Positions 1-6,513 of a stretch of DNA of 10,207 nt are shown here, piece by piece. The translations under genes were made by a program, and so were the position numbers. The stretch's first letter is position 1, and the number at the start of each line of letters is the position of its first letter. Source of the stretch: Planctomycetota bacterium (GTDB lineage: Bacteria; Planctomycetota; PLA2; JAEUHO01); assembly GCA_029213105.1 (NCBI GenBank), contig JARGNS010000085.1, positions 1 through 10,207 of the forward strand. Direction: 5' to 3'. The notes under the pieces were generated by a model that saw only the letters and a list, made by a program, of their open reading frames with translations, made no database searches and was not told the DNA's origin.

Positions 1-45
1 CCAAAACGAACGCGGCCCGCGACCCTTCGAGGGCCGCGGGCCGCG
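1..45 (-). terminator. Rho-independent terminator of the 30-codon lipoprotein gene
   Basis: An 11-bp perfect GC stem (11-21 with 35-45) continues, after one A/C mismatch (22/34), into a 4-bp inner stem (23-26 with 30-33) around a TCG loop. Read on the minus strand, the stem is followed by TTCGTTTTGG (10 down to 1), an interrupted U-rich tail. The hairpin begins 21 nt after the TAG stop of the small gene at 67-159, so it most likely ends that transcript. Transcription from the right would also stop here. The tail closely resembles that of the terminator at 3100-3146. Confidence 0.75.
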
Positions 46-66
46 GGTTCATGGATGTCGTGCGGA

Positions 67-159
67 CTAGCCGCAGGTGGAGCAGCCGCCACCACTCGTG
101 CAGGCAACCGTACCGAAGGCCACAACGGCCAGCATCAGGGCAAAGAGGATCTTGCGCAT
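67..159 (-). CDS. 30-residue cysteine-rich lipoprotein-like peptide
   Basis: This short gene has an ATG (157-159) preceded by GGAG at 9-nt spacing, and a TAG stop followed 21 nt later by a strong terminator hairpin. The peptide starts MRKILFALMLAVVAFG, a basic N-end followed by a hydrophobic core. It then has TVA-C, which fits a lipobox with Cys20 as the lipidated residue. The predicted mature part is only CTSGGGCSTCG, 11 residues with three cysteines spaced C-x5-C-x2-C. Export and lipidation are inferred from the signal pattern. No function is recognised; a membrane-anchored metal- or thiol-reactive tail is one possibility, and an entericidin-like small lipoprotein is another. It follows the 607-residue membrane protein gene after 137 bp. 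Its third-position GC looks somewhat lower than in neighbouring genes. Start, ribosome site, signal and terminator together support a real gene. Confidence 0.65.
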   Translation of the reverse strand: MRKILFALMLAVVAFGTVACTSGGGCSTCG

Positions 160-199
160 CGTCTTGATCTCCGAAGTTGAGCGATGCGGTATCCGGGCT

Positions 200-233
200 C
201 CGATCGCGGGTTGCAGGAAGCCTACGCGATCGG
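200..233. repeat. 9-bp inverted repeat with CGATCG cores
   Basis: The arms CCGATCGCG (200-208) and CGCGATCGG (225-233) are perfect reverse complements separated by 16 bp. The repeat lies between the stop of the membrane protein gene (297) and the start of the small lipoprotein gene (159). It could be an operator upstream of the small gene or a loose hairpin after the membrane protein gene. No U-run follows on the minus strand, so it is not a standard terminator. Another CCGATCG occurs at about 260. In GC-rich DNA such repeats also arise by chance. Confidence 0.3.
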
Positions 234-296
234 GCGGCTGTCGTCAGGGGAGAATCGTCCCGATCGGTCGCTGCGGTCGGAACGTCCCCGGGCGCG

Positions 297-2120
297 CTAG
301 ACGAGGCTCGGCGTCTTGACGCCGTGGTCGACGGGATCCAGTTCTTCGATCTCGTCCTTGGTGCCGCGGTCGCGGGTGATCAGCAGGACGCGGGTATGGC
401 CGGGCATCGTATCGGTTTTGTCGATGTCCGCGCGTGTCGGGATCGCTTCCGGCGGTTCCGACTCTGCGGCCTCCTCCTGGATCACGACGCGCACGCGGGG
501 CAGGCCCACGAAGTGGCGTTCGCGAATCGGTGCGCGGCCTTGGTCGTGCACCTCGTACATGACACCCAGCACGCGGCGGATGTCCTTCCACGTCACGGCG
601 TCCTCGAGGAAGACGACGTCGACCTCGAGCTTGCGCAGGATGGACCCGATGTAGCGGCGCACGCGCGGATCGAAGGCCTGCGCGTAGGGCGTGCCGTACA
701 GCGTCGGCCCGACGAGTGCGCCTGAGGCGTTCTGGCGTTCCGCCGGTGCGACGTCGCGGACGACGCCCGGGACGAGCCAGACGTGCGGGCAGAAGAGGAA
801 GCCCGTGCCCCCCTCGGGCGACTCACCACGCAGCGTCTTGAACAGGCGCTCGAAGGAACGTCGGAAGCGGCGGCGCATGACGACATGCAGGCGCCGCTCG
901 ATCTGGAAGCTGGCATCGCTCTCGTCGATCGGATCGCGGGGTTCGAAGTGGCGCGGGTGCGCGATCTCGCCCATGACGAGATCCCAGGCGTGATCCGGCT
1001 CGTGCGCGTCGGGCAACACCAGCCAGCCGTTCTCGCGTGCGTTGCGGTACCAGTAGGTCTCCTGGCGCTCTTCCTCGCTGCCGAGCTCTCGCAACAGCGA
1101 GCGCTTGATCCAGAGTGTGGGCGTGAGCGCGACTTCCGGCGGCACGTCGCCGGGGTTCACCAATCGGCGGAAGTGGGCGGCCGCCAGGGTGCACAGCACG
1201 ATGGACGCCAGACTCGCCATCAAGCCCATCCAGCCCGTGAACTCGAAGGGGGCCTGCGGGCGCCACGGCTCCCAGAGCCGCTGCGCCTGGCTGATGACCA
1301 CCACCACGGTCAAGGCCATCACCATCGCGGTGTGGACATGGCGTAGGTAGGTCTGGACGGGGATCGCGCGCGCGCGGCCGTGGTCGTCGCGTCGGCAGAA
1401 CAAGTAGTTCTGCTGCGGGAGCGTCTGCAGCCCACGGCCGCCGAACCAGCCGATGAGCAGGACGGCGAGGACGGCGAAGGCGCCAGGCAGGACGGCGAGG
1501 GCGACCATGCCGAGGACCCACCCGAGGAACGTGAGCAGGTAGGGGGCCGGCGAGCCCCCGGTGCGGCGCGCGACGCGCGAGAGCCACTGCTGCATGCAGA
1601 AGCCGCAGAACAGCACGCTCAAGAGCATGGTCGACCAGATGCTGACGAGCCCCGCGAGGTAGAGCGTGTACGACACATGCAGCTTGACCCACGTCAGGCC
1701 GGTGAACGTGAGTGCGCCGAGCGCGGCCAGCACGATGGCCGCACCCGCCATGGTGAGGATGGGGGTGGTGAGCGTGTTGTCGGCGTGGATGGGGATGCCA
1801 GGCGTGGGGCGCAGGGCCACGGCGTAGGCCGGCGAGAGGCGCCTCAAAATCGAGCGGCCGCGCTCGCGCAGCGTGGCGGCCGCGTGCTGGGTGAGCGGCA
1901 TCCAGCCGGCGCGCAGGGCCTGACCGAGGAGGATGGTCACCAGCACGACCCCGAAGAGCACCATCAGGTCGAACCCGTCGTTGAGCGTCAGCGGGCCGAC
2001 GGCTTCGAGTGCGGCCACGGGACCGGCAAGCAAGGCCGCCTCCCGCAAGCGCACGCCCACGCGCCGCAGGGCGAGCCCGAGGCCGTGGGGGGAGAGGCTG
2101 GGGCGGGAGGCGCGCACCAC
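297..2120 (-). CDS. Polytopic membrane protein of unknown function with large soluble C-terminal region
   Basis: I do not recognise the family. The 607-residue product has about six to eight hydrophobic segments in its first half: near residues 51-69, 120-145, 153-176, 194-227 (long enough for two spans), 262-280 and 293-316. A weaker hydrophobic stretch lies at 28-45. A CxxC pair (C172, C175) lies inside a membrane segment. The second half (about 320-607) is hydrophilic and presumably cytoplasmic. It includes an Arg-rich stretch near 409-430 and an acidic, proline-containing C-terminal tail (about 549-600). No catalytic motif was identified. The assigned start is GTG at 2118-2120, without a convincing ribosome site. 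An alternative is TTG at codon 30, preceded 5 nt upstream by GGGAGG. It lies 76 bp downstream of the PilZ gene on the same strand with no T-tailed terminator between them, so co-transcription is plausible. The reading frame is intact throughout. Confidence 0.75.
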   Translation of the reverse strand: MVRASRPSLSPHGLGLALRRVGVRLREAALLAGPVAALEAVGPLTLNDGFDLMVLFGVVLVTILLGQALRAGWMPLTQHAAATLRERGRSILRRLSPAYAVALRPTPGIPIHADNTLTTPILTMAGAAIVLAALGALTFTGLTWVKLHVSYTLYLAGLVSIWSTMLLSVLFCGFCMQQWLSRVARRTGGSPAPYLLTFLGWVLGMVALAVLPGAFAVLAVLLIGWFGGRGLQTLPQQNYLFCRRDDHGRARAIPVQTYLRHVHTAMVMALTVVVVISQAQRLWEPWRPQAPFEFTGWMGLMASLASIVLCTLAAAHFRRLVNPGDVPPEVALTPTLWIKRSLLRELGSEEERQETYWYRNARENGWLVLPDAHEPDHAWDLVMGEIAHPRHFEPRDPIDESDASFQIERRLHVVMRRRFRRSFERLFKTLRGESPEGGTGFLFCPHVWLVPGVVRDVAPAERQNASGALVGPTLYGTPYAQAFDPRVRRYIGSILRKLEVDVVFLEDAVTWKDIRRVLGVMYEVHDQGRAPIRERHFVGLPRVRVVIQEEAAESEPPEAIPTRADIDKTDTMPGHTRVLLITRDRGTKDEIEELDPVDHGVKTPSLV

Positions 2121-2196
2121 CCCATGGCAGCGGCGCGCGCAGCCCCTGTCAAGACGGGGCGTAGCGGGAGTGTCCCTGGCTGGGACCTCGGGGGCC

Positions 2197-3027
2197 TCAG
2201 GCGGGCGTCGGCAGGCCCAGGCGGCCCAATTCCTCGGTCCGCAGCTGCTGGCTGAAGGTCACGCCGAGGCGGATCTCGTTGTTGCCGGGCCGGATGTCGA
2301 CCTCCTGGATCTCGGCGGGGCCGGCCCAGAGGTCGTCGTCGCCGTCGACCACGCGCAGCAGGATCGACGTGCCGTAGGCGGCGTCGAGCGCCATCACGAG
2401 GTCGGCGACGGCCAGATCGGGGAGATCCCAGCCCTGGCCGGAGGCCACTTCCAGGATCGCCATGCCCTTGGTCAGCGCGTGCGTCCGTGTCACCAGGGGC
2501 TTCGAGGTCTTGCCGGGCGCCGGGTAGAGGTAGGCGGTCAGCTGCGGCTTGGGGGCCTTGCGCAAGTGCGGGCGCGTCGGCGCGGGCTCCGTGCGGCGGA
2601 AGGGGCCACTGCCCTCGACGTCTTCCGGCGCGTCCTCGGCACCGACGGCCGGCAGGGCCACGCCCAGCATGCCGACTTCTTCGTCGCGCAGGGGGCTCTC
2701 GAACTGGCAGCCGACCTCGACGTCCGTCTGCTCCCAGTCGCGCTTCGCGATGCGGCAGGGCGTCAACTGGCGTTGGACGAGCGGGCCGAGCATCTCGTAG
2801 TGCAGCTCGCCGAGGAACGTGTCGCCGAGGGCCTCCTGCAGGTTGCGGGTCACTTGGACCAGGCTGGAGAGGCGGTGCACGCCGAGGGCGGCGCCGGGGA
2901 TGCGCACGCGCAGGCCCGTGCGGCTGATATCCACGATCCGGCCGTGGCGCTCGGCCTCTCCGTCACTGAGGCGGATGGGCAGATCGCATGCAACGCGAAC
3001 GGCTTGACGTCGGTTCTGTTCGTCCAT
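2197..3027 (-). CDS. PilZ-domain protein, probable c-di-GMP receptor
   Basis: The 276-residue soluble protein begins MDEQNRRQAVRV. Near its N-terminus it has the PilZ c-di-GMP signature: RxxxR (R7-Q-A-V-R11) and DxSxxG (D33-I-S-R-T-G38). The beta-barrel pattern continues to about residue 125 (VGCQFESPLRDEEVGML). A Pro- and charge-rich linker at about 128-160 leads to a second region (162-265). That region ends with a similar strand pattern (GVTFSQQLRTEELGRLGL) but lacks RxxxR and DxSxxG, so it may be a degenerate second PilZ-like barrel. PilZ domains generally bind c-di-GMP and act on a partner; the partner here is unknown. The adjacent membrane protein downstream is a candidate only by position. 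The ATG at 3025-3027 is chosen because a G-rich ribosome site (GGGGG) lies about 7 nt upstream. The open frame further upstream runs back through a terminator and the insertion element. Confidence 0.85.
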   Translation of the reverse strand: MDEQNRRQAVRVACDLPIRLSDGEAERHGRIVDISRTGLRVRIPGAALGVHRLSSLVQVTRNLQEALGDTFLGELHYEMLGPLVQRQLTPCRIAKRDWEQTDVEVGCQFESPLRDEEVGMLGVALPAVGAEDAPEDVEGSGPFRRTEPAPTRPHLRKAPKPQLTAYLYPAPGKTSKPLVTRTHALTKGMAILEVASGQGWDLPDLAVADLVMALDAAYGTSILLRVVDGDDDLWAGPAEIQEVDIRPGNNEIRLGVTFSQQLRTEELGRLGLPTPA

Positions 3028-3099
3028 GCCGGTACCCCCAGCCTCTCTACGAGGCCCTAACGACCGCGAGGGGGGCTTGGCTTGAGTGCCGAGCCGGGG
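3028..3099 (-). promoter_or_regulatory. Leader and putative promoter region of the PilZ gene
   Basis: This 72-bp stretch between the upstream terminator and the PilZ start must hold any PilZ-specific promoter. I see no convincing -35/-10 pair. A perfect 5-bp stem with a 5-nt loop (3041-3055, GCCTC/GAGGC) lies immediately upstream of the G-rich ribosome-binding stretch. It could influence translation, but it is small. Confidence 0.3.
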
Positions 3100-3146
3100 G
3101 GCAAAACGAGAAGCGCCGCCAGGGCCCAACAGGACCCTGACGGCGC
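3100..3146 (-). terminator. Rho-independent terminator downstream of citrate synthase
   Basis: Arms 3113-3124 and 3135-3146 pair over 12 positions with a single C/A mismatch (3119/3140), around a 10-nt loop. On the minus strand the stem is followed by TTCTCGTTTTGCC (3112 to 3100). It is the first terminator after the citrate synthase gene, but a 171-bp insertion now separates the two. Without the insertion it would begin 27 nt after the stop codon. It also isolates the PilZ gene from upstream read-through. Confidence 0.75.
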
Positions 3147-3177
3147 GAGGTGGCGTACGTGCGCGCGTGCGGACTAG

Positions 3178-3348
3178 GGCTTGTCTGAAAAGCCCTCCTG
3201 CTGCGCCGGGCGATCCTCTCGCGACCCGTGCCCCAACGGCGAAGTGTCTCCTCAACGTGCAGGAGCACGCCTCCGGGGCACTTCTTCGTCGTGGCTACGG
3301 CTCGCTTCGGCCTCCCCCGGCTCGCGACGGAGTGTTTTCAGACACAGC
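3178..3348. mobile_element. MITE-like non-autonomous element flanked by CTAG
   Basis: The left end reads GGCTTGTCTGAAAA (3178-3191) and the right end, on the minus strand, GCTGTGTCTGAAAA (3348-3335). The identical part is TGTCTGAAAA; one added base aligns the outer parts as GGCT-TGTCTGAAAA and GGCTGTGTCTGAAAA. CTAG lies directly outside both ends (3174-3177 and 3349-3352), fitting a 4-bp target duplication, although CTAG is palindromic and could instead extend the repeats. The interior has nested inverted repeats: GTGCCCC/GGGGCAC (3228-3234, 3275-3281) enclosing a bulged GTG-CTCCT/AGGAG-CAC stem (3244-3252, 3261-3268). No transposase is encoded. Length, terminal repeats and coding emptiness fit a miniature inverted-repeat element mobilised in trans. 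IS5-group elements are known to favour CTAG-like YTAR targets, so an IS5-related source is a guess. The right CTAG contains the citrate synthase stop codon. Confidence 0.65.
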
Positions 3349-4527
3349 CTAGTCGCGGCTCGCAGGCTGCCCGTCGGCGATGTACTTCGGACGGTAGATG
3401 GCCAGTCCGTCCTTCTTGCCGGGGAACGGGCGCTCGTCGACGATCTGCGCGGCGATGCCCGCCACGCGCGACCAGCCGAACATGAGCGTGTAGTAGTCCG
3501 GGTTCGAGAGACCGGCTGCCGTGAGCAGCGAGCCCGACACCGCGTCCACGTTCGGGAACGGGTTCGAGATCTTCGGGTTCTCCTGGAGGATCGGCGGCAC
3601 GACGTTGCGCAGCGTGATGGCCGTCTTGACCAGCTCGTTGTCGGGGAAGTGCTTCTCGCCCCAGGCGTACTGGATCGTGGCGCGGGGGTCTTCCTGGCGC
3701 AGCACGGCGTGGCCGAAGCCGTAGACGAGTCCGCCCGCCGCCATGATGTCGCGCACGCGCTTCTCGCACTCGACGGGGTCGCTCGTGCCGACCTCCTTCA
3801 CGAAGGCCAGGCACTCCTGGTTCGCTCGTCCGTGACGCGGGCCGTAGAGCGCGGCCATCGCGGCGGCGATCGAGGAGTACATGTCGGCCTTGCCCGAGGC
3901 CACGGCCTTGCCGGTGAACGTCGACAGGTTGCCGCCGCCGTGGTCCATGTGGAGGATGTAGAACATCCGTAGCAGGTCGGCGAGGACGTCACCGCCCTCT
4001 TCGAGGCCGATCATGTGCGCGAAGTTCTCGGCGAAGGGCAGGTCGAAACGCGGCTGGATCGGGTCACCCCAGCCTTCGCGGATGCGGATGATGGCCGCCA
4101 CGAGCGTGCTGATGCGCGCGATGAGGTTGAGGCAGTCTTCCTTGTAGTCGTTCGACTCGCTCTTGCCCGTCATGCCGAGCAGCGAGAGGCCCGTGATGAG
4201 CCACTCCATCGGATGACCGCTCTTCGGCAGGGCCTTGAGCGCGTCGTAGACGGCGGGGTCGATCTCCGAGCGCTTGGCCAGGTCGGCCTTGAACGCCTCG
4301 GTCTGCTCGGGGGTCGGCAGCTCCTTGTGGAGCAGGAGGTAGATGACCTCCTCGGCGGACTTGTCCTTGAGCTGCTCGAGGGTGTAGCCCACGTACGTCA
4401 CGCCCAGGGTCGGGCTGACCGCGCTGGTGCGGCACGTGCCGACAGGGAACCCGCGCAGACCCGTGTTGAGCTTGTCTTCGGTGATCTCGAAGAGGACCTT
4501 GGGGGCTGTGGTGGTGGCTTCCGACAT
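3349..4527 (-). CDS. gltA: Citrate synthase, eukaryote-like (mitochondrial-type) subfamily
   Basis: It condenses oxaloacetate with acetyl-CoA to citrate, the entry step of the TCA cycle, in the cytoplasm. The 392-residue protein carries the catalytic triad: H232 (GPRHGRANQE), H273 (YGFGHAVLRQEDPR) and D328 (FPNVDAVSG). Spacings match the family. Oxaloacetate-binding residues are also recognisable: H196 (HMDHGGGN), R282 (DPR), R354 (GWSR) and R379 (YRPK). HMDHGGGN, GHAVLR and the 321-355 region resemble mitochondrial enzymes more than the E. coli NADH-regulated type, and no extra N-terminal allosteric domain is present. The start is supported by AGGAG 7 nt upstream of the ATG. The antiporter gene lies 109 bp upstream on the same strand. 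The TAG stop sits inside the CTAG bordering the MITE-like element. A 2-methylcitrate synthase is a remote alternative. The gene symbol is generic. Confidence 0.95.
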   Translation of the reverse strand: MSEATTTAPKVLFEITEDKLNTGLRGFPVGTCRTSAVSPTLGVTYVGYTLEQLKDKSAEEVIYLLLHKELPTPEQTEAFKADLAKRSEIDPAVYDALKALPKSGHPMEWLITGLSLLGMTGKSESNDYKEDCLNLIARISTLVAAIIRIREGWGDPIQPRFDLPFAENFAHMIGLEEGGDVLADLLRMFYILHMDHGGGNLSTFTGKAVASGKADMYSSIAAAMAALYGPRHGRANQECLAFVKEVGTSDPVECEKRVRDIMAAGGLVYGFGHAVLRQEDPRATIQYAWGEKHFPDNELVKTAITLRNVVPPILQENPKISNPFPNVDAVSGSLLTAAGLSNPDYYTLMFGWSRVAGIAAQIVDERPFPGKKDGLAIYRPKYIADGQPASRD

Positions 4528-4636
4528 GACGTCACTCCTCGCTAGTCAGGGGCGTGAAAGGTAGCCACACGGCGGGGGGCGTCCACTCATGACGAGGCGC
4601 TTTGGCCCCGGCTTCGAGAGCCCAGGCAATCCACCG

Positions 4637-6436
4637 CTACACGGGGTCGGTCGCGGTAGGCGGGGTGTCCACGAGCGCCACGACCTTGTCTCCGGGCTGC
4701 GGGGCGAGCGGTTTGTCGGCCGTGGCGACCGAGAGGCGCTTCTCGGAGTCGATGGCGAAGAGAGGCAGGGCACGCTCCCCGTGCTGGGCCAGGAAGGCCT
4801 CGAAGTCGAAGGACGGGCTCAGGGGCGTGACGCGGATGCGCCCCCGGCTGAAGCGCGCGCTCAGGTCGAAGTAGTCGGCGTTGGGGCCGAAGAGCAGGCG
4901 GCCACCGTCCTCGGTGCTGTCCGCGGGCTTCTCCTTGGAGGGGACCGTGTCCCGGGCCAGCTGGTAGGTGCGGCTGCGGCCGAAGTGATGGGCGAAGCGC
5001 ATGGCGATGAGCGTGTTCACCTCGTCGTTGGGCGTGAGCGCCAGGACCCGGCCGATGCCGAACAAGTCGATGTCGTCGGCGACGTGGCCGTCCAGCACGT
5101 TGGCCCGGTTCGCGGGCAGGTCGGCCATGCGCGCGGCGCGGACGTTGCGCCGGTTCACATCGACCAGGCGGACCTGGATGCCCTCCTTCTGCACGGCTGC
5201 GGCGATCTCCCGTGCCCACCCGTGCGCCCCGACGAGCAGCAGCCCTTGGGGGTTGGGGATGGCGAGGCCGAGCTTGCGGGCGAGGGGGCCCGCCGTGAGG
5301 CCGTAGACGACGACCGTGCCCACGATCACCGCGAAGGTGAGCGGCACGAGCACGTTGGCGCCCTCGACGCCCTTCTCCTGCAGGGCGAGGCCGAACACGG
5401 ACGCGACGGCCGCCGCGACGATGCCGCGCGGGCACATCCACGCGAGGAAGAGCTTCTCCTCCCGCGAGAGGCTCGAGCCACGCGTGCTCACCCAGACGGC
5501 CAGGGGACGTACGACGAACAGCAGGGCGGCCAGGAACAGCAGCCAGCGGCCGTCGAACGAGCCGATGTCGGCGTTGCCGAGTCGGGAGGCGAGCAAGATG
5601 AACAGGCTCGAGATCAGCAACACGCGCAGGTGCTCCTTGAACTCGAGGATGTGGCGCACGGAGATCCCGCTGTTGGCGGCCCAGACACCCATGACCGTGA
5701 CCGCGAGCAGCCCGCTCTCGTGCTGGCCGGCGTTCGAGAGCACGAAGATGCCCACGACCATGGAGACCGTGATGGGGATCTGGAGGTGATCCGGGAGCCA
5801 GTAGCGCTTGATCAGCTGCACGAGGGCGATCCCGCCCAGCGCCCCCAGGCCGCCGCCGATGACGACGGTCTTCAGCAGGCCGATCAGGGCGTGCCCGGTG
5901 GCGGCGCCGCCGGCGAGGCTGAAGCCCTCGTAGACGAGCACCGCGAGGACGGCGCCCACCGGGTCGATGGCGATGCCCTCCCAGGTGAGGATCGGCCCGG
6001 TACGGCCGCGGGGGCTGATGTGGCGCAGCATCGGCAGGACGACGGTCGGGCCGCTGACGATCAGGATCGCGCCCAGCAGCAGCGAGACCTTGAAGGGCAA
6101 CCCCACGATGTAGTACGCGGCGACGGTCGAGAGCGCCCAGGTCACGAGCGCCCCGAGGCTGATCAGGCGCATCACGGTGCGGCCGTGCTGGCGCAGGTCG
6201 GCCATGCGCAGGGACAGACCGCCCTCGAACAGGATCAGCCCGACCGAGATCGACACGATCGAGAAGAGCAGGTCGTCCGGCATCAGGTCCTGGATGCCGA
6301 CATCGAGGCGGTCCTTGCCGAAGGCGAAGCCGACGAGCAGGAGCAGGATGATGGCTGGCACACGAATGCGCCAGGCCAGGTACTGCGCTGCCATCCCCAA
6401 TGAGAGCAGCATCGCGATTGCGACCATCTCGGTCAT
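4637..6436 (-). CDS. NhaP-type cation:proton antiporter with TrkA/RCK C-terminal domains
   Basis: The 599-residue inner-membrane transporter probably exchanges Na+ or K+ for H+; the ion is not determinable here. Residues 5-390 form about twelve hydrophobic segments with CPA1-type motifs: LILFEGGLSL (67-76), SGPTVVLPML (128-137), WEGIAIDPVGAVLAVLVYE (152-170, with D158 the likely ion-binding Asp) and CPRGIVAAAVAS (335-346). From 397 a TrkA-N/RCK nucleotide-binding fold begins (GLLLVGAHGWARE, then VRLVDVN near 422-428). A TrkA-C-like ending follows (about 535-592, with PGDKVVALV). This regulatory half suggests gating by nucleotides or ligands. The Asn of the usual Asn-Asp pair is replaced by I157. 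The ATG has GGAG 7 nt upstream. It is divergent from the xth gene and lies upstream of citrate synthase on the same strand. Confidence 0.9.
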   Translation of the reverse strand: MTEMVAIAMLLSLGMAAQYLAWRIRVPAIILLLLVGFAFGKDRLDVGIQDLMPDDLLFSIVSISVGLILFEGGLSLRMADLRQHGRTVMRLISLGALVTWALSTVAAYYIVGLPFKVSLLLGAILIVSGPTVVLPMLRHISPRGRTGPILTWEGIAIDPVGAVLAVLVYEGFSLAGGAATGHALIGLLKTVVIGGGLGALGGIALVQLIKRYWLPDHLQIPITVSMVVGIFVLSNAGQHESGLLAVTVMGVWAANSGISVRHILEFKEHLRVLLISSLFILLASRLGNADIGSFDGRWLLFLAALLFVVRPLAVWVSTRGSSLSREEKLFLAWMCPRGIVAAAVASVFGLALQEKGVEGANVLVPLTFAVIVGTVVVYGLTAGPLARKLGLAIPNPQGLLLVGAHGWAREIAAAVQKEGIQVRLVDVNRRNVRAARMADLPANRANVLDGHVADDIDLFGIGRVLALTPNDEVNTLIAMRFAHHFGRSRTYQLARDTVPSKEKPADSTEDGGRLLFGPNADYFDLSARFSRGRIRVTPLSPSFDFEAFLAQHGERALPLFAIDSEKRLSVATADKPLAPQPGDKVVALVDTPPTATDPV

Positions 6437-6484
6437 GCCGTGTCTCCGCCCCCCGCGGGCGCGCCGATGCTACCCGCCCTGCCG

Positions 6485-6490
6485 TAGAAT
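6485..6490 (+). promoter_or_regulatory. Possible -10 element for the xth operon
   Basis: TAGAAT lies 23 bp upstream of the exonuclease ATG, in the 77-bp gap between divergent genes, and resembles a sigma-70 -10 box. No recognisable -35 is found at standard spacing (the sequence there is GC-rich), so this is tentative. AT-rich hexamers are rare in this DNA, which is the main reason to note it. Confidence 0.3.
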
Positions 6491-6513
6491 CCCGCTACCT
6501 CAGGAAGGTCCCC

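Noticed and set aside
2142..2186. Short hairpins between the PilZ and membrane protein genes (for example GTCCC/GGGAC at 2172-2186) as a terminator
   Set aside because: Only 5-bp stems and no T-run on the minus strand; not enough to call termination.
1933..3060. Plus-strand 375-codon frame opposite the PilZ gene
   Set aside because: It spans the minus-strand PilZ gene, whose RxxxR and DxSxxG motifs, ribosome site and terminator context all support the minus strand.
3028..3255. N-terminal extension of the PilZ frame to an upstream ATG at 3255
   Set aside because: The extension would translate through the terminator and into the MITE-like element, and it has no PilZ similarity. The ATG at 3027 has a G-rich ribosome site.
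3047..3268. 73-codon minus-strand frame inside the element, considered as a transposase remnant
   Set aside because: No DDE motif or recognisable transposase segment; it crosses the element border and the terminator.
4528..4636. Promoter or terminator between the antiporter and citrate synthase genes
   Set aside because: Only a 4-bp GGCT/AGCC stem and no convincing -35/-10 pair were found beyond the citrate synthase ribosome site.
4589..6403. Long plus-strand open frame (604 codons) opposite the antiporter
   Set aside because: Its translation is rich in Asp/Glu/Gln/His/Arg with no family motifs, and the opposite strand encodes a clear antiporter. It is a GC-codon shadow.
6400..6513. Upstream extension of the xth frame to an ATG at 6400
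   Set aside because: It overlaps the divergent antiporter's start, and the added residues do not resemble the family. The ATG at 6514 has a strong ribosome site and the conserved N-terminus.
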